64,000 bases of DNA. Source: Bufo bufo. Lineage: Eukaryota; Chordata; Amphibia; Anura; Bufonidae. This document shows positions 62,841-64,000 of this stretch, piece after piece (within the stretch, counting starts at the first letter, position 1; the number at the start of each line of letters is the position of its first letter). Made by a program: the position numbers and the translations under genes. Location of the stretch: the NCBI RefSeq assembly GCF_905171765.1, contig NC_053392.1, positions 448,412,837-448,476,836 of the forward strand. Reading direction: 5' to 3'. The notes under the pieces were generated by a model. It saw only the letters and a program-made list of their open reading frames with translations, made no database searches and was not told the DNA's origin.

Positions 62841-63344
62841 CGTGAGGCAGCAGCAGGCAGCGACAGCTTCTGACGTCACCTGCCGCTGCGCAGCTACGTT
62901 CCTCTGCGCAGTGGCTCAGAGCCTTTTAATGGGGAATGCAGCCGGAGCCGGATACCATCCGCAGGTTAGGTTGTTGGTTGGTATAAATGATACAGGAATC
63001 AGCGGAGCGGGGGCCCGGGGGGTCGGGCAACGGGGCAAGGAATAATCAATTGCCCCCCTGCTGACAAATGGAAGGAGAATTTTTTATTTTTTTATTGGAA
63101 CTGGCCGGGCCCCCCCGGGGTTCGGGCCCCTTACTGGGGTATCGGCTGTACCCCCCTGATGGCGGCCCTGCATGCTGAGGGGGGCGTATAACAACAATGC
63201 CTGAGTTCTCCCTCATGAATATTTGTGGGCGTGAACAACCTGACCTTCCCCTCACCCTGCTCTGCACAACCTAAGTTTGCATTTTAAAAAACAGTCACAT
63301 GATCATCTCCTAGCTCACACAGGCAGATCTTCCTGTGACATTGC

Positions 63345-63462
63345 AGATACAGCTACGGCTCAGATACAGCTACGGCTCAGATACAGCTACGGCTAGGATG
63401 CAGCTACGGCTCAGATACAGCTACGGCTAGGATGCAGCTACGGCTAGGATGCAGCTACGGCT
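63345..63462. repeat. 17-bp minisatellite, first orientation
   Basis: About seven units of CTCAGATACAGCTACGG or CTAGGATGCAGCTACGG. In complement this is the same motif as the array to the right. Confidence 0.9.
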
Positions 63463-63477
63463 CTATCTATAAGATGG

Positions 63478-64000
63478 ACATATAGCTGTATCTAAGCTAT
63501 TGCTGTATCTAAGCTATCACTGATTCTAAGCCACCGCTGTATCTAAGCTACCCCTGTATCTAAGCTATCGCTGTATCTAAGCCACAGCTGTATCTAAGCT
63601 ACAGCTGTATCTAAGCTAACGCTGTATCAAAGCTACAGCTGTATCTAAGCTACTGCTGTATCTAAGCTACAGCTTTATCTAAGCTACAGCTGTATCTAAG
63701 CTACCGCTGATTCTAAGCTACAGCTGTATCTAAGCTACAGCTGTATCTAAGCTACAGCTGTATCTAAGCTATCGCTGTATCTCAGCTACCGCTGTATCTA
63801 AACTATAGCTGTATCTAAGCTACCTCTGTATCTAAGCTATCGCTGTATCTAAGCTACAGCTGTATCTAAGCTATTACTGTATTTAAGCTACAACTGTATC
63901 TAAGCTACAGCTGTATCTAAGCTATTGCTGTATCTAAGCTATCGCTGATTCTAAGCTACTGCTGATTCTAAACTATCGCTGTATCTAAGCTACCGCTGTA
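63478..64000. repeat. 18-bp minisatellite, opposite orientation, runs off the window
   Basis: About 29 units of CTGTATCTAAGCTACAG with variants (CTATCG, CTACCG, CTGATTCTAAG). It continues to the window end. Confidence 0.95.

Larger units (their letters stand above)
60799..63170. mobile_element. non-autonomous hAT element with exact 8-bp duplication
   Basis: Ends CAGGGCTGCCATCAGAAATT and, at the right, CCCCCTGATGGCGGCCCTG; CATGCTGA lies on both sides (60791-60798 and 63171-63178). GGGGCCCCTTAC also recurs inverted near each end. Inside are two TTAA MITEs, a short minisatellite (61618-61760) and no transposase. Confidence 0.92.

Noticed and set aside
1..64000. Further SMOC2 exons (Kazal domain, second thyroglobulin domain, EF-hand region)
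   Set aside because: Minus-strand translations were read for the expected cysteine patterns and none was found; they probably lie outside the window.

Overview
The window looks like a stretch of a large, repeat-rich vertebrate genome, most likely from a frog or toad (anuran). No bacterial gene, tRNA or rRNA is visible. The only host-gene sequence found is two short exons on the minus strand, at 40213-40319 and 16158-16257. They encode consecutive parts of the secreted calcium-binding protein SMOC2: the residues after the Kazal-like domain and the first thyroglobulin type-1 repeat. Almost everything else is transposable elements in a roughly 24 kb SMOC2 intron and the introns on either side. 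The repeat mix (piggyBac, hAT, Tc1/mariner, Harbinger-like and TTAA-type MITEs, Ty3/gypsy chromovirus, CR1/L2-like LINE, L1) fits an amphibian; the species cannot be named from sequence alone.

Layout. 1-4491: unassigned intron, a perfect foldback repeat (632-832), the 3' end of a hAT element split by a Tc1 element (2111-3165), a TTAA-type repeat, and the start of a LINE reverse transcriptase. 4492-11293: a 6.8 kb piggyBac element inserted at TTAA inside that LINE. 11290-12313: the rest of the LINE reverse transcriptase. 12314-15895: a hAT 5' fragment (minus) and a non-autonomous hAT (plus) carrying a LINE 3' tail. 16158-16257: SMOC2 exon. About 16640-23836: a large decayed hAT element whose leader was hit by a second hAT (17063-18685, 8-bp duplication). 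23837-31790: MITEs, a rearranged gypsy element, and a Tc1 element that landed in a TATC microsatellite. 31800-39540: an old gypsy LTR and gag remnant split by a young chromovirus (32176-37564). 40213-40319: SMOC2 exon. 40320-54850: Harbinger-like MITEs, nested Tc1 elements, an L1 insertion and a 2 kb palindromic element. 55034-60659: a second piggyBac copy in the opposite orientation. 60799-63170: a hAT element with two TTAA MITEs inside it. 63345-64000: a short-unit minisatellite that changes orientation.

The elements are layered, so relative ages can be read from who interrupts whom. The chromovirus at 32705-37036 is the only long uninterrupted element gene. It has one 1443-codon gag-pol frame, and its LTRs differ only by one 3-base repeat unit, so it is the youngest and probably the only potentially active autonomous element here. 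The two piggyBac copies have transposase genes broken at different places. They also differ in the number of alternating inverted-repeat units and carry a compensatory base-pair swap in a terminal-region hairpin.

No wholly new gene system was found. The most unusual material is structural: the alternating palindrome array in piggyBac, the covarying hairpin, the palindromic element at 48652-50627, the repeated hAT leader design, and the orientation-switching minisatellite.
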